This document shows positions 24,210-33,590 of a stretch of DNA of 64,000 nt, in pieces (within the stretch, counting starts at the first letter, position 1; each line of letters begins with the position of its first letter). The notes under the pieces are model-generated. The model did no database searches. It was not told the origin of the DNA and was given only the letters and a program-made list of their open reading frames with translations. The DNA is from Armatimonadota bacterium. Its GTDB lineage: Bacteria > Armatimonadota > Fimbriimonadia > Fimbriimonadales > Fimbriimonadaceae. The translations under genes were made by a program, and so were the position numbers. Location of the stretch: NCBI GenBank assembly GCA_018268395.1, contig JAFDWQ010000009.1, positions 310,001 to 374,000 of the forward strand, written 5' to 3'.

Positions 24210-25409
24210 TTAGAACGCGATCCTCCAAGACAACCCGACGGACGTCCGGCGAGGCGTGAAGACCGCACCCGCGGCAAGGCCCTGGGAGACCTTCGTGCCG
24301 AAAAACCCTTGGGGGCCCTGCGGCGTCAGCGAGACGGCCGCGAACAAGTCGCCTCGGCTGTTCGACCTCCAAACATCGAGAGAAGTCGCGACCTGGAGGC
24401 CTTTGTCGGTCGACAGCAAGAGGCCAAAGTACAAGGTCGGCGGATTGATCGTCGCAGGCACGTAAGTCGTCCCGTTGAACTTGGACGTCAAGAAGCGTGC
24501 CACGCTGCGGACGATCCTTCCTCTTGCGAGCGCGCCCCCGAAGTGACCGGTCTGGAGCCACTGGACCGTCGGCGACCCTAGGGAGTCGATCAGCGTCTGC
24601 GCGTTCTTCGGCGGAACCACGGTGTCCAAACTCGCCGCGATCACAAGGGAAGCGCGCGGGTCCGCCTTCCTGAGGTAAGTCGTCGGCTCGATCACTTCGA
24701 GTTCGGCCCGCAGTCGGTTCTCGTTATAGCCCTGTCGACGAAGGGCTTCGCGTTGGGAGACGACCCTGGAACTTGTCCAAAGGAGGCCGGCGATATCGGC
24801 GCCCGCCAAAACGAACGCACCGGATCGGAACCGGTCTTCGGTCGCGAACGCGAGCGAAGCGACGATGCCCCCCAGGCTCGTCCCTGAGATCGCGACTTTC
24901 GCATTGTCGAACTCCGAACGGGATTCGATCCAGTCGATCGTCCTGCGGACGTCTTGGACGCTCTGCGTCATCGAAGCGATAAGCGACGCAGGATCGGCCT
25001 GGAGCATGAGTTCACCGGAGCGGTAGCCCCTCGGGGTCCGCTTCAAGTGGTAGGGCAGCGTCATGACCACCGCCGCTACGCCGGTCGCGTTGAGTTCCCG
25101 GGCCATCCGGGATTCGAGAGAGAGGTCGGTCGCCCCCCAGTAGTGGAGGATCAGGACGACGGGCGTCGGTTTCGACTCGTCGGCAGGCAAGAACGCACGG
25201 ACGTAGACGGTCGCGTTCTCGGGCCGGTCCGTCGCATAGGGGCTCGGGAAGGAGGTGTCGTACGTCCGGGAAAAGTCGTCCCTGTCCACTTCCCGCCAGG
25301 CTTGAAACGGGACGGCCGGAGGACGTACCAGCAGCGCGCGTCTCTGGGCATCGGCGTCGGCTTGGGCCAGAATCGACGGTGCTGCGACCAGAGCGCACAC
25401 GACCGACAT
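24210..25409 (-). CDS. Secreted alpha/beta hydrolase
   Basis: This ~400-aa exported hydrolase has a signal peptide MSVVCALVAAPSILAQ, so I use the ATG at 25409. The alpha/beta-hydrolase core has the oxyanion-region motif VVLILHYWGATD, the nucleophile elbow SGTSLGGIVAS with its Ser, an acid loop around ASLDTVVPP, and a late His in LQTGHFGG. Together these give a plausible Ser-Asp-His triad. The C-terminal ~80 residues (NPPTLYFGLLLSTDKG to LSWRIAF) are strand-rich and end in Phe, which is odd for a plain hydrolase and could be a small barrel-like or membrane-associated tail. The substrate is unknown. The start codon shares CATG with the divergent gene. Confidence 0.78.
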   Translation of the reverse strand: MSVVCALVAAPSILAQADADAQRRALLVRPPAVPFQAWREVDRDDFSRTYDTSFPSPYATDRPENATVYVRAFLPADESKPTPVVLILHYWGATDLSLESRMARELNATGVAAVVMTLPYHLKRTPRGYRSGELMLQADPASLIASMTQSVQDVRRTIDWIESRSEFDNAKVAISGTSLGGIVASLAFATEDRFRSGAFVLAGADIAGLLWTSSRVVSQREALRRQGYNENRLRAELEVIEPTTYLRKADPRASLVIAASLDTVVPPKNAQTLIDSLGSPTVQWLQTGHFGGALARGRIVRSVARFLTSKFNGTTYVPATINPPTLYFGLLLSTDKGLQVATSLDVWRSNSRGDLFAAVSLTPQGPQGFFGTKVSQGLAAGAVFTPRRTSVGLSWRIAF

Positions 25410-27390
25410 GACGACCTTGACCGCCGCCCTCGTCCTGACCGCCCTCGCCTCACCGGGCTTCGAACGAGACTTCGACATCGCCCTCGGGCAGGCGGGCCTT
25501 TCCACGGCGACGGCTCGGTGGGACGACGGCATCCTCGGATTCTATCGTCAAAGCGACAAGCCGACCGCGCTCTACGGTCCGTGCTACCAAGACCCGTGGC
25601 GGACACCGTTCTACTTGGAAATGCTGCGCAAACAGGCCATGACGTCTTCGGGGCGGCCCGCCTCGGTTTTCGAGATCGCGTCGCGCAGCATCGGCCAAGG
25701 GACGCGTCGTTCGCTGCTCGGAGACCCCGCAAGCGTCTATGCCGACAGATCGAAGGCTGCCGATTCGCTGGGCGACGTGCTCCGGCGCATGAAAGAAGCC
25801 GGCTTGATCAAGGGCGCCGTCCCTTCGTTGGCGAAAGTGCCCGACACCGTCAAGAAATCGGCGGCCGCCCTCCTGGAGGCCGGGACGGCGATGGTCGCTT
25901 ACCGGCGTGCCGCGTTTGCCGGAGTGCCCGACCTGCCCGCAGCCTACGCTTCCGTCCGTGGGGACGGTCTTGAACCGAGCGGGCCGTTGGAAGAACGGCG
26001 TCAATTGACGTTGCGCGACCAGTGCGCGATGAGCTACCTCTATGCGGCCGCGCAAGACCTCGGTGCGACGGTCAACTGGGCCGAAGGGCAGTTGCGGCTC
26101 GTCCCGGCCACGTTGGCTTACGACGTACGGATCGACACGGACTGGGGCAAGATCGTCCTCACCGGTGGATCGGCGTCCGTCCACGACGGCGAAGCGACCC
26201 TGCTCCTGATCGACACGGGCGGAGACGACACGTATGTCAACGTCCCCGCCAATGCCAGCGCCGCGAACTGGCTCAGTGTCGTCGTCGACACGACGGGTAA
26301 GGACAAATACCTTTCGGATCCGGCCTTGGCGAAGTCCACCGTGGCCGACTGGCCCCAGCGCGGTAAGTCCCGGCGGCAGAACGGTCCGGGCTCGGCTCTG
26401 TTCGGGCTCACGTTCCTCGTCGACCTGGAAGGCGACGACTTGTACCGCTCGGCAAGGCCGTCCTTCGGCAGCGGGACGTTCGGGGCGGCCTACGTCGGCG
26501 ACCGGGCGGGGGACGACACGTACGATTCGTATGCCGATTCCGAGGGTTTCGGTCTCCAAGGGATCGGGGTCTTGGACGACTCGAAGGGCAAGGACACGTA
26601 CCGCGGTTTCACGCAGGTCCAAGGTGCAGGACTGCCCGGAGGGTTCGGAGCGGTCATCGACGCGGACGGCGACGACACGTACGACGCCAACGACACGGTC
26701 CTCGATTTCCCGTCAGCCCAGACGTCCGACCACAACAACAGCATGGCCCAGGGGGCCGGATACGGGTTCAGGGCCGATTACCTCACGGGCCGAAGTCAAA
26801 GCGGGGGCATCGGCTTGCTGTACGACATGGCAGGGAACGACCGCTACGCCTGCGGCGTCTTCGGCCAGGCGTGCGGATATTGGGAAGGCACCGGCATCCT
26901 CTGGGACGACGCAGGTAACGATACGTACGGCGGACAATGGTACGTGCAAGGTGCCGCCGCCCATTTCGGAATCGGCTACCTCGAAGATTCCGACGGAACG
27001 GACAGCTATACCGCGGGAATGAACATGGCCCAAGGAGCGGGGCACGACTTCAGTCTCGGGATGTTGATCGACAGGGCCGGAGACGACCGGTACCAAGCTC
27101 CGAACCTCAGCCTCGGTGCCGGCAACGCGAACGGCATCGGCGCGTTCCTGGACCTTGGCGGTAGCGACACGTACGCCAGTGTCGGCATCACTCTAGGGAC
27201 GTCGGCAGAAGCCCAGAAGTCCTCGATGCGGGAACGGGCCCTTTCCCTCGGCGCGTTCCTCGATCTTGGCGGTACGGACACGTACCCGGAGGGCTCGACC
27301 TGGGCAAGGAACGGAAACCGGACGGTGAACTGGAACCAGAAGAACGACAAACCGTCCGAGAGCCAAGTCGGCGTGTTCCTCGACCGGTAG
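25408..27390 (+). CDS. Exported protein with D-x-x-G-x-D-x-Y repeats
   Basis: This 660-aa protein is one I do not recognise as a whole. It has a short N-terminal signal (MTTLTAALVLTALASPG) and a helical segment to about residue 260. From about residue 265 to 630 there are roughly twelve copies of a 20-40-residue repeat centred on D-x-x-G-(D/N/K/T/S)-D-(T/R/K/L/S)-Y. Examples are IDTGGDDTYV, VDLEGDDLYR, LDDSKGKDTYR, IDADGDDTYD, YDMAGNDRYA and LDLGGTDTYP. The Asp/Gly spacing resembles calcium-binding beta-roll or beta-helix repeats (RTX-like), but the consensus is not the RTX nonapeptide. A calcium-bound beta-solenoid on the cell surface is inference. It is divergent from the hydrolase and 13 bp upstream of the rhomboid gene. 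Confidence 0.75.
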   Translation: MTTLTAALVLTALASPGFERDFDIALGQAGLSTATARWDDGILGFYRQSDKPTALYGPCYQDPWRTPFYLEMLRKQAMTSSGRPASVFEIASRSIGQGTRRSLLGDPASVYADRSKAADSLGDVLRRMKEAGLIKGAVPSLAKVPDTVKKSAAALLEAGTAMVAYRRAAFAGVPDLPAAYASVRGDGLEPSGPLEERRQLTLRDQCAMSYLYAAAQDLGATVNWAEGQLRLVPATLAYDVRIDTDWGKIVLTGGSASVHDGEATLLLIDTGGDDTYVNVPANASAANWLSVVVDTTGKDKYLSDPALAKSTVADWPQRGKSRRQNGPGSALFGLTFLVDLEGDDLYRSARPSFGSGTFGAAYVGDRAGDDTYDSYADSEGFGLQGIGVLDDSKGKDTYRGFTQVQGAGLPGGFGAVIDADGDDTYDANDTVLDFPSAQTSDHNNSMAQGAGYGFRADYLTGRSQSGGIGLLYDMAGNDRYACGVFGQACGYWEGTGILWDDAGNDTYGGQWYVQGAAAHFGIGYLEDSDGTDSYTAGMNMAQGAGHDFSLGMLIDRAGDDRYQAPNLSLGAGNANGIGAFLDLGGSDTYASVGITLGTSAEAQKSSMRERALSLGAFLDLGGTDTYPEGSTWARNGNRTVNWNQKNDKPSESQVGVFLDR

Positions 27391-27403
27391 ACTGCGTGCG
27401 CCC

Positions 27404-28093
27404 ATGATCCCGATCCGTGACAGCACCTTCTCGAAGGAGGCCCCGATCGTCACATGGACCGTCTTGGGACTGAACGCCCTCATCTTCCTGTGGGACAGGG
27501 GCGGCAGGTTGCTCGGGGCCAGCCAGGCGTTCTCGGACTTGGCGATGCACCCTCGCGAAGTCGTGCTCGCCGTCCTCGGACGGGGCGACCCGGCCGAACT
27601 CGGAAAGATCTTCACAGCGATGTTCCTGCACGGGAACCTCGCCCACTTGATCGGGAACATCCTGTTCCTCTTGGCGTTCGGACCGAACGTCGAGGCGGCG
27701 CTGGGCGGCGCCCGTTACGCGCTGTACTACGTGTTCTGGGGCGTCTGCGCTTTTGCCGCCCAAATTTTCGTCGACCCCTCGGCCGAGATGTCCGTCTTAG
27801 GGGCTTCCGGAGCGATCGGCGGCGTTTTGGGCGCTTACTTCCTGTTGTTCCCCGGCAACAAGGTCCGGATCATCGTCCCGCCGTTCTTCTGGTGGACGTT
27901 CGACGTTTCGGCGTTCCTGTTGCTCGGCGCCTGGTTCCTCTGGCAGATCCTCTTGCCTCAGGACGGCGTCGCGACGTGGGCGCACGCGGGCGGCTTCGTC
28001 GCAGGCATGGCAACGGTCCTCGTCCTGGGGGGCCGCCACAAGGTGCTGGCGGGGGCGAAGTTCGAGGAGGACACGGATTTTTACGAGCGGTAA
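27404..28093 (+). CDS. Rhomboid family intramembrane serine protease
   Basis: This 229-aa protein has six predicted membrane segments and cuts membrane proteins within the bilayer. The catalytic pair is visible: Ser in LGASGAIGGVLGAYF (GASG motif, TM4) and His in WAHAGGFVAGM (TM6). The first-loop motif FLHGNLAHLIGN, with HGN, is also typical. It starts 13 bp after the repeat protein, and the DUF5693 gene begins about 13 bp after its stop, so it is probably part of the plus-strand operon. The second rhomboid-fold gene at 1913-2683 lacks these catalytic motifs. Substrates are unknown. Confidence 0.92.
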   Translation: MIPIRDSTFSKEAPIVTWTVLGLNALIFLWDRGGRLLGASQAFSDLAMHPREVVLAVLGRGDPAELGKIFTAMFLHGNLAHLIGNILFLLAFGPNVEAALGGARYALYYVFWGVCAFAAQIFVDPSAEMSVLGASGAIGGVLGAYFLLFPGNKVRIIVPPFFWWTFDVSAFLLLGAWFLWQILLPQDGVATWAHAGGFVAGMATVLVLGGRHKVLAGAKFEEDTDFYER

Positions 28094-28106
28094 GGCGCCG
28101 TGGTGG

Positions 28107-29897
28107 GTGGCCGCCTCGCTCGTCTTGACGGCCGTCCTGTCCGGACTCGCCTTGATTCCGAGGTTCAAGGTCGAACGCTCGAACCGTGCCGCCGGAATCG
28201 TGATGGAGGGGCAGAACGTCCACGACATCGCGGCCGCAGGCGGCTCCGACTTCCGCACGACGTTGACCCTGCTGAAGCGGGAAGGACTGACGGGAGTGGC
28301 CCTTTCCGAGGAGACCGTCGGCGACCTCCTCGGCCGCCGCGAGGTCGAAAGCCTTCCGAACACGCAAGGGGGCACCTCTTACGCAGGCACTCCTGAGACT
28401 TTGGCCCGATTGGCGAGAGGCATCGCCCGCAGGTCCGGTCTTGGCGGACCGCCCGCGCCCGCGCCCGAAGGCGGGTTGGCCTTCACGGGCGACGTCAAGG
28501 CCCTTCGGTCGACACCGGTCGGGATCGACCCCGACGACGCCAGGGACGTCACGGCGGCAGGTCTCGTCCTCATCGCCCGCCACGGCAATCCTATCGGCTC
28601 GGGGCCTTCGTACATCCGGGACGTCCTTGAAGAGTCCAAGGCCCTCGGGGCCCAAGCCTTCCTCGCCCTGGGTGAGCAGGTCCTTGGACAGCGCGACTGC
28701 ATCGAAGACACCCGGTACGCGTTGAAAGACCTCGGACTCGTCTATCTCTCTCCGGAGTTCGCCAAGATCGCGGGCGACGCGAAACTCGTCGCCCTGATGC
28801 CTGATTCGACCCTTCGGATCCACGCCGTCCAGCAGGCGGAGGTCGACAAGTTGATGCCTGCCGATCTGCTGGAGCGCTTCGGGAAGGCGTTCCGAGAGCG
28901 GAACGTCCGATGGTTGTTGGTCCGACCGTTGTCGTTCGCCGGTGAAGACCCGATCGCCCAAACGGGACGGTTCCTAAGCGCCCTGCGCGGGGCCGTCGTC
29001 GCCGAAGGTGGCGGGGTCAAACCGCCGAAGCCTTTCGCAGACCCGGCGCCTTCGACCGCGATGATCGTGGCGGCGGCCGTCTCCTGTGTCCCCTGGCTCG
29101 TTTGGACCTTTTCCTTTTTGCTCGGCGGCGCCCGGACGGCCGTCGCCTCCATCGTCCTGGGAGCCCTGCCACTGGCTGCCGTTTTCGAACAGGCCCGGCC
29201 GTTCGTCGCCTTGGAAGTCGGCGTCATGGCTCCGGTCTTCGCTTATGCGTCGGCCCTTTCGAACCTTAGGAAAGCTCCGGCCTGGTCCGTGTTCCTGGCC
29301 GTTTCGTCGATCAGCCTCGTGGGCGGGTTCGCCGTGGCCGCCCTTGCGACGAACCTCCCGACGATGCTCGGGGCCAAGCAAGTCTTCGGTATCAAGGCGA
29401 TCCTGATGGGCCCGGTCGTCATCGTCGCGTGGATGATGCTCCGCGATCGGACGACGTTCGCCGATTTGGCGAAGCAGACGATCCGGTGGGGGCCTGCCCT
29501 CCTTGGGCTCGCGTTGCTGGCCGCGGTCGCCGTGCTTCTCGTCCGGTCCGGCAACGACGCACCCGGCGCGGTCAGTGAGACCGAACTGAAGATCCGGGCC
29601 CTGCTCGACCGCTTCCTGTACACGCGTCCACGGACGAAGGAAATCCTCCTCGGGCATCCGGCGCTGTTGCTCGGGCTGCTCCTCCAAAGGGCAGGTCGTG
29701 ACGACTGGGCGTCCCTGGCCCTCGTCCTCGGTTCGATCGGTTCCGCCGACATCGTGGACACGTTGTGCCACATCCATACGCCGTTGGACATCGGCGTGGC
29801 CCGGGTACTGATCGGCATGGCGGTCGGCGGTATGATCGGGCTCGTGCTCTGGTGGGCGGTCCGGGCACGAACGGGGATCCGCAAGGTGGGCGTTTGA
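28107..29897 (+). CDS. DUF5693 multi-pass membrane protein
   Basis: This 596-aa protein has one N-terminal membrane segment, a ~300-residue extracytoplasmic domain (VMEGQNVHDIAAAGG onward), and a C-terminal half with about seven membrane helices. This matches DUF5693, a family of unknown function found beside csaB in Firmicutes and Armatimonadota. A role in polymer pyruvylation or surface assembly is inferred from that linkage. It ends 4 bp before the csaB start. The listed start is a GTG at 28107. A frame extended to an ATT preceded by GAGGAGG within the rhomboid gene would add a positively charged N terminus (FTSGKAPWW) and is worth considering. Confidence 0.85.
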   Translation: MAASLVLTAVLSGLALIPRFKVERSNRAAGIVMEGQNVHDIAAAGGSDFRTTLTLLKREGLTGVALSEETVGDLLGRREVESLPNTQGGTSYAGTPETLARLARGIARRSGLGGPPAPAPEGGLAFTGDVKALRSTPVGIDPDDARDVTAAGLVLIARHGNPIGSGPSYIRDVLEESKALGAQAFLALGEQVLGQRDCIEDTRYALKDLGLVYLSPEFAKIAGDAKLVALMPDSTLRIHAVQQAEVDKLMPADLLERFGKAFRERNVRWLLVRPLSFAGEDPIAQTGRFLSALRGAVVAEGGGVKPPKPFADPAPSTAMIVAAAVSCVPWLVWTFSFLLGGARTAVASIVLGALPLAAVFEQARPFVALEVGVMAPVFAYASALSNLRKAPAWSVFLAVSSISLVGGFAVAALATNLPTMLGAKQVFGIKAILMGPVVIVAWMMLRDRTTFADLAKQTIRWGPALLGLALLAAVAVLLVRSGNDAPGAVSETELKIRALLDRFLYTRPRTKEILLGHPALLLGLLLQRAGRDDWASLALVLGSIGSADIVDTLCHIHTPLDIGVARVLIGMAVGGMIGLVLWWAVRARTGIRKVGV

Positions 29898-29901
29898 ACG
29901 G

Positions 29902-30972
29902 ATGAGGTTGCTTCTGGCCGGCTACATGGGCTGTGGAAACCTTGGTGACGACGCCATCATGCTCGGGTTTCTCAAGGGGATCGAAGGAAAGGGTCACGAG
30001 GTCAAGGTCCTGTGCGACAGCGTCGAGTCGCTCATGCGCAACAACGGACTGATCGGCGTCCAGCGCCGGGACGGTAAGAGCGTCGCCGCGGCTATCGGCG
30101 AATCGGACGCGCTCGTGTTCCCCGGGGGCAGCATCTTCCAGGACGTGACCAGCACGCGCTCCGTGGCGTATTACGCCAAGCTTGTCGGCGACGCGAAGAA
30201 GGCCGGGAAGAAGGTCGCGATCTTGGCCCAAGGAGTCGGACCGTTGAACAGTTACATCGGAAAGCGATTGGCTGCCGGCGCGTTCCATCAGGCCGACGTG
30301 GTCACGGTCCGAGACCCTTCGTCCGTGTCGACGTTGAGGGACATCGGATACAAGGGCCAGCCCCGCGTGACCGCAGACATGGCCTGGCTCATGACGCCGC
30401 CCGCATCGAGCGAGGACGCGCAAGCGTTCGGAGTCGCAGGGACGAAGAGCGTCGGTATTTCGGTCCGGCCGTGGGGCAAAGACCGGAACAAGACCGTCAT
30501 CCAGGTTTTCGGGGAGCTCGCCAAGCTGTTGACACGGGGCGGGTTCATCCCGACCTTCATCGAGATGGATACGAACGAAGACGGCCCGTTAATCCTTGAA
30601 ATCGCCAAGTCTCAAGGTGGCAAAGTTCCTGATATGAGAGGGCTCACGTCGCCAAAGCAAGTTCAGCAGAGATTGTCGAGGATGGAGGGCGTGATCGCGA
30701 TGCGGCTCCATGCCGGAATCCTTGCGGCGACCGTGGGCGTGCCCTCGTACATGGTGGCTTACGACCCAAAAGTCAGCGCCTTTGCGAACGCAATCGGCTC
30801 CCCGACCCCTCTTACGATGCAAGGCCTCACGGCACAGCGCCTGATGGACGGGTTCCTGGCGTTCATCAAGGACCGCGACCGCGCGTCTCAAGCCTTGTTG
30901 AAACGTCGGGACGAACTGGCCGCCGAAGCCGTGCAGAACATCGATGCATTGGAAGCTGCGCTCGCTCGTTAG
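29902..30972 (+). CDS. csaB: Polysaccharide pyruvyl transferase CsaB
   Basis: This 356-aa enzyme adds pyruvate ketals to cell-wall polysaccharide, creating the ligand for SLH-domain proteins. The N terminus MRLLLAGYMGCGNLGDDAIM is the family hallmark. LVFPGGSIFQDVTS, ILAQGVGPLNS, DPSSVSTLRDIG and AMRLHAGILAATVGVPS are conserved too. It is cytoplasmic. In this window there is no SLH-domain protein, so the ligand may serve genes elsewhere. It lies 4 bp after DUF5693, and its last 29 bp overlap the barrel gene at 30944. Confidence 0.95.
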   Translation: MRLLLAGYMGCGNLGDDAIMLGFLKGIEGKGHEVKVLCDSVESLMRNNGLIGVQRRDGKSVAAAIGESDALVFPGGSIFQDVTSTRSVAYYAKLVGDAKKAGKKVAILAQGVGPLNSYIGKRLAAGAFHQADVVTVRDPSSVSTLRDIGYKGQPRVTADMAWLMTPPASSEDAQAFGVAGTKSVGISVRPWGKDRNKTVIQVFGELAKLLTRGGFIPTFIEMDTNEDGPLILEIAKSQGGKVPDMRGLTSPKQVQQRLSRMEGVIAMRLHAGILAATVGVPSYMVAYDPKVSAFANAIGSPTPLTMQGLTAQRLMDGFLAFIKDRDRASQALLKRRDELAAEAVQNIDALEAALAR

Positions 30973-33499
30973 CGCCCTAGCCCTCTTGACCGTTCCCGGC
31001 GCCTCGGCGCAATGGACGGTGTTCGGCAAGAGGTTCGAAGAGTCCGTGATCAAACGGATCGAGATCATCGGCTCGCGGCGGTTGGCTTACCATACGCGCT
31101 CCGTGTCGGGTGACCGCGAATCTTACGACGCGGCGGAATACGGCGGGCGCGGGCTGAGCTCCTTCACCGACTTCGGACAGGTCCGGATCACGGGCACCAA
31201 CGTCTTGGACGTTTTCAACTTCGACCTCAACATCCAAGACAGCCGCTTTGCCGACCCTCAGGCCAACCGCGCGTCCCTCGACGTCGACAAAGGGAACTGG
31301 AAGGTCAATCTCGGGGACATCCGCGGGAGCTTGGGCCAGCGCAACGCGTTCGCCCGGTTCCAGAAGACGTTGTCCGGCGGACAGGTCGCCTACAAGTCGA
31401 GAGGACTCGAGATGAGGGGCCTGTACAGCGAAGTCCGAGGTGAGGCGCGCACCGTCAGCGTCCAAGGCAACAACACGCCCGGACCGTACTACTTGCAGAG
31501 CAGCCAGATCGTCCGGGGCTCCGAGCAGATCAAGGTCGACGGCGTCCTCCTGAACTTCGGGGAGGACTACTCGATGGACTACGACCTCGGGTCGGTGACG
31601 TTCGTGAACCGGATGACCAATCAGGCACGGATCATCCCGCCGACGAGCACGATCGTCGCGACCTACGAAGTCTTCGGCTTCAACGGCACGAAGGGACGTC
31701 TCGAAGGTGCGGAGATCGGCCTCGACCTTGGAAAAGCCGGGCGGTTGGGCGTGACGGGGATGCGGCAGGTCCAAGGGGTCTCCAACCGCAACTCCACGTA
31801 CGAAGAGCAGATCCTCACGCCGATCGCGGCGAACGAAATCCGGCCGCTCCGGTTCGAGCCGCTCGACATCTTGACGGTGCAGGTCTATATCGGGTCGAAG
31901 AAGCAGACGCTTGGGATCGGATACGACTTTCCGACCGCGAACAAAAGCCTGATCCGCTTCCTCGTCGACGTCCCACCGAACACCTTCGTCCAGGTGATCT
32001 ACACGCCGAGACCGGTCGACACCGTCCAGGGCGACCGTAGCGTCGTAGGGCTCGACTATACGTTCCCGCTCGGAAAGAACGGGTCGCTGCTTTACAGCCA
32101 GGCACTCGGCAGGCTCACGAACACGAGTGCGCCGTCGAGCGGTACCGCCCGCGGCGTCAACGTCAACTATCGTTTCGGTAAGGCCCGGTTGACCGGATCG
32201 TTCGTCGACGTTCCGACGACCTTCGTGGGCATCGAGACCGCGGGGTTCGCACGAAACGAACGGACGACCGACGCCCGGATCGCGGTCAATCCGAGCGAGC
32301 GGGTCGAATACGGGTTCGGCGCGCGGAACTCGGCGGTCTCGAACTACAGCGGGACGGGCACGGTCCGTCCGACGCGCTTCACGAGCGTGGACGCCTTCTA
32401 CCAATTCAGCCCGAACGGCAAAGGCTCGCCGTGGCGGTTGTCGCAACAGAGGACGACCGCAAAGAGCTTGGACAGCGATTCCAAGATCGACCAAACGACC
32501 TTTGGGACGTCCGGAGCGACGGGCCGCGCCCAGTGGCGTTTCGACCTGTCCAACCAGTTCGCGAGCGGGTTCACCACTGTGGACAACGACCGTCAGAAGT
32601 CGAACTTCGACATCCAGTCCCTTTCTTACAACCTGGGTTATACGGCGTCGAGGGCGTGGACGCTCAATATGAATTCCAGTCTCAGCCGGATCCATGCGCG
32701 CGGCGAGACAGGAATCGGTCGGGACATCGTCCTGGGCGCCGCGTTCCGTCCGAGCGACAAGTTCAGCGTCTCCGCACAGTTCGCAGACAGTGACGCGGGC
32801 CGAATCGCCACATTGGGTTTCGATTCGGGCTACGGCCTCGGCTACGGGGGCAACGGATTCAGTTCGGGCGCCGACTCGACGTTTTTGACGGGCGCTTCGA
32901 ACGCCCGGACAGCGGCCCTTTCGATGACCTACTCGCCGACCGACGCCATGACACTCTCTTCGAGCGTCAACTATTACCGTTCGGAAGGTGGCGTCAGTTC
33001 GAACACGGAGTCCATCGGTTTCGGACTTGGCGCCAACATGAAACTGGGCCGTTACACCGACTTCGACGCCTTCTTCGACGCCAACCGGATGAAGGTCATC
33101 GACTCGGACCTGACGACGACGTCCTCGAACATCAGCTTTTTCGTGAACCACACGCCGAAGGGCCGCTTCAGCGCCCGGGGTGGTCTCAACGTCCTGCTCT
33201 CGGGCGGCAACGGACAGTTCAACCAGGACTCTGTCAACTACGAAGCGAGCCTCGCTTATAAGCTCGCGGCACGGCACGCGCTCGTCTTCAGCACCGATAA
33301 CGGCCGTTTCTCCGGATACCAGCCCCAGGACACCCGTACGATCGCTTTGACGTACCAGTACCAGATCTGGCGCTCCCTCGCGCTGAACGTCGGCTACCGC
33401 ATCATCGACGTGACGAACCGGGATTCCAGCGCCACGAGCGGCGCCTACAGTTCCCGGGGCCTGGACATCGAACTTCAGTTCAATTTCGGGCGTTACTGA
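30944..33499 (+). CDS. Large outer-membrane beta-barrel protein
   Basis: This 851-aa protein has a signal peptide (MHWKLRSLVSALALLTVPGASAQ) and is strand-rich throughout. It ends GLDIELQFNFGRY, an outer-membrane insertion signal with terminal aromatic Tyr. The central part (RIIPPTSTIVATYEVFGF, QTLGIGYDFPTANKSLIRFL) resembles large porin-like or translocation barrels of Armatimonadota, but no TonB plug or named domain is clear. The start overlaps csaB by 29 bp, suggesting coupling. It may export or assemble a surface component together with the neighbouring lipoproteins and secreted proteins. Confidence 0.75.
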   Translation: MHWKLRSLVSALALLTVPGASAQWTVFGKRFEESVIKRIEIIGSRRLAYHTRSVSGDRESYDAAEYGGRGLSSFTDFGQVRITGTNVLDVFNFDLNIQDSRFADPQANRASLDVDKGNWKVNLGDIRGSLGQRNAFARFQKTLSGGQVAYKSRGLEMRGLYSEVRGEARTVSVQGNNTPGPYYLQSSQIVRGSEQIKVDGVLLNFGEDYSMDYDLGSVTFVNRMTNQARIIPPTSTIVATYEVFGFNGTKGRLEGAEIGLDLGKAGRLGVTGMRQVQGVSNRNSTYEEQILTPIAANEIRPLRFEPLDILTVQVYIGSKKQTLGIGYDFPTANKSLIRFLVDVPPNTFVQVIYTPRPVDTVQGDRSVVGLDYTFPLGKNGSLLYSQALGRLTNTSAPSSGTARGVNVNYRFGKARLTGSFVDVPTTFVGIETAGFARNERTTDARIAVNPSERVEYGFGARNSAVSNYSGTGTVRPTRFTSVDAFYQFSPNGKGSPWRLSQQRTTAKSLDSDSKIDQTTFGTSGATGRAQWRFDLSNQFASGFTTVDNDRQKSNFDIQSLSYNLGYTASRAWTLNMNSSLSRIHARGETGIGRDIVLGAAFRPSDKFSVSAQFADSDAGRIATLGFDSGYGLGYGGNGFSSGADSTFLTGASNARTAALSMTYSPTDAMTLSSSVNYYRSEGGVSSNTESIGFGLGANMKLGRYTDFDAFFDANRMKVIDSDLTTTSSNISFFVNHTPKGRFSARGGLNVLLSGGNGQFNQDSVNYEASLAYKLAARHALVFSTDNGRFSGYQPQDTRTIALTYQYQIWRSLALNVGYRIIDVTNRDSSATSGAYSSRGLDIELQFNFGRY

Positions 33500-33590
33500 G
33501 GGTTAGGTATCGTCAAAGGACGGATTCGGGCCGGCTGCAGGACCGGGACGGCCGTAACCGGTACCGCCGATGAGACGTTTTCCCATCACC

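Noticed and set aside
24485-24505. TGGCACG-N4-TTG sigma-54-like promoter on the minus strand
   Set aside because: It lies inside the hydrolase gene near its 3' end and not upstream of any gene.
30977-33277. 766-aa frame opposite the large barrel gene
   Set aside because: Arg/Glu/Val-rich shadow of a high-GC coding strand with no protein-like features.
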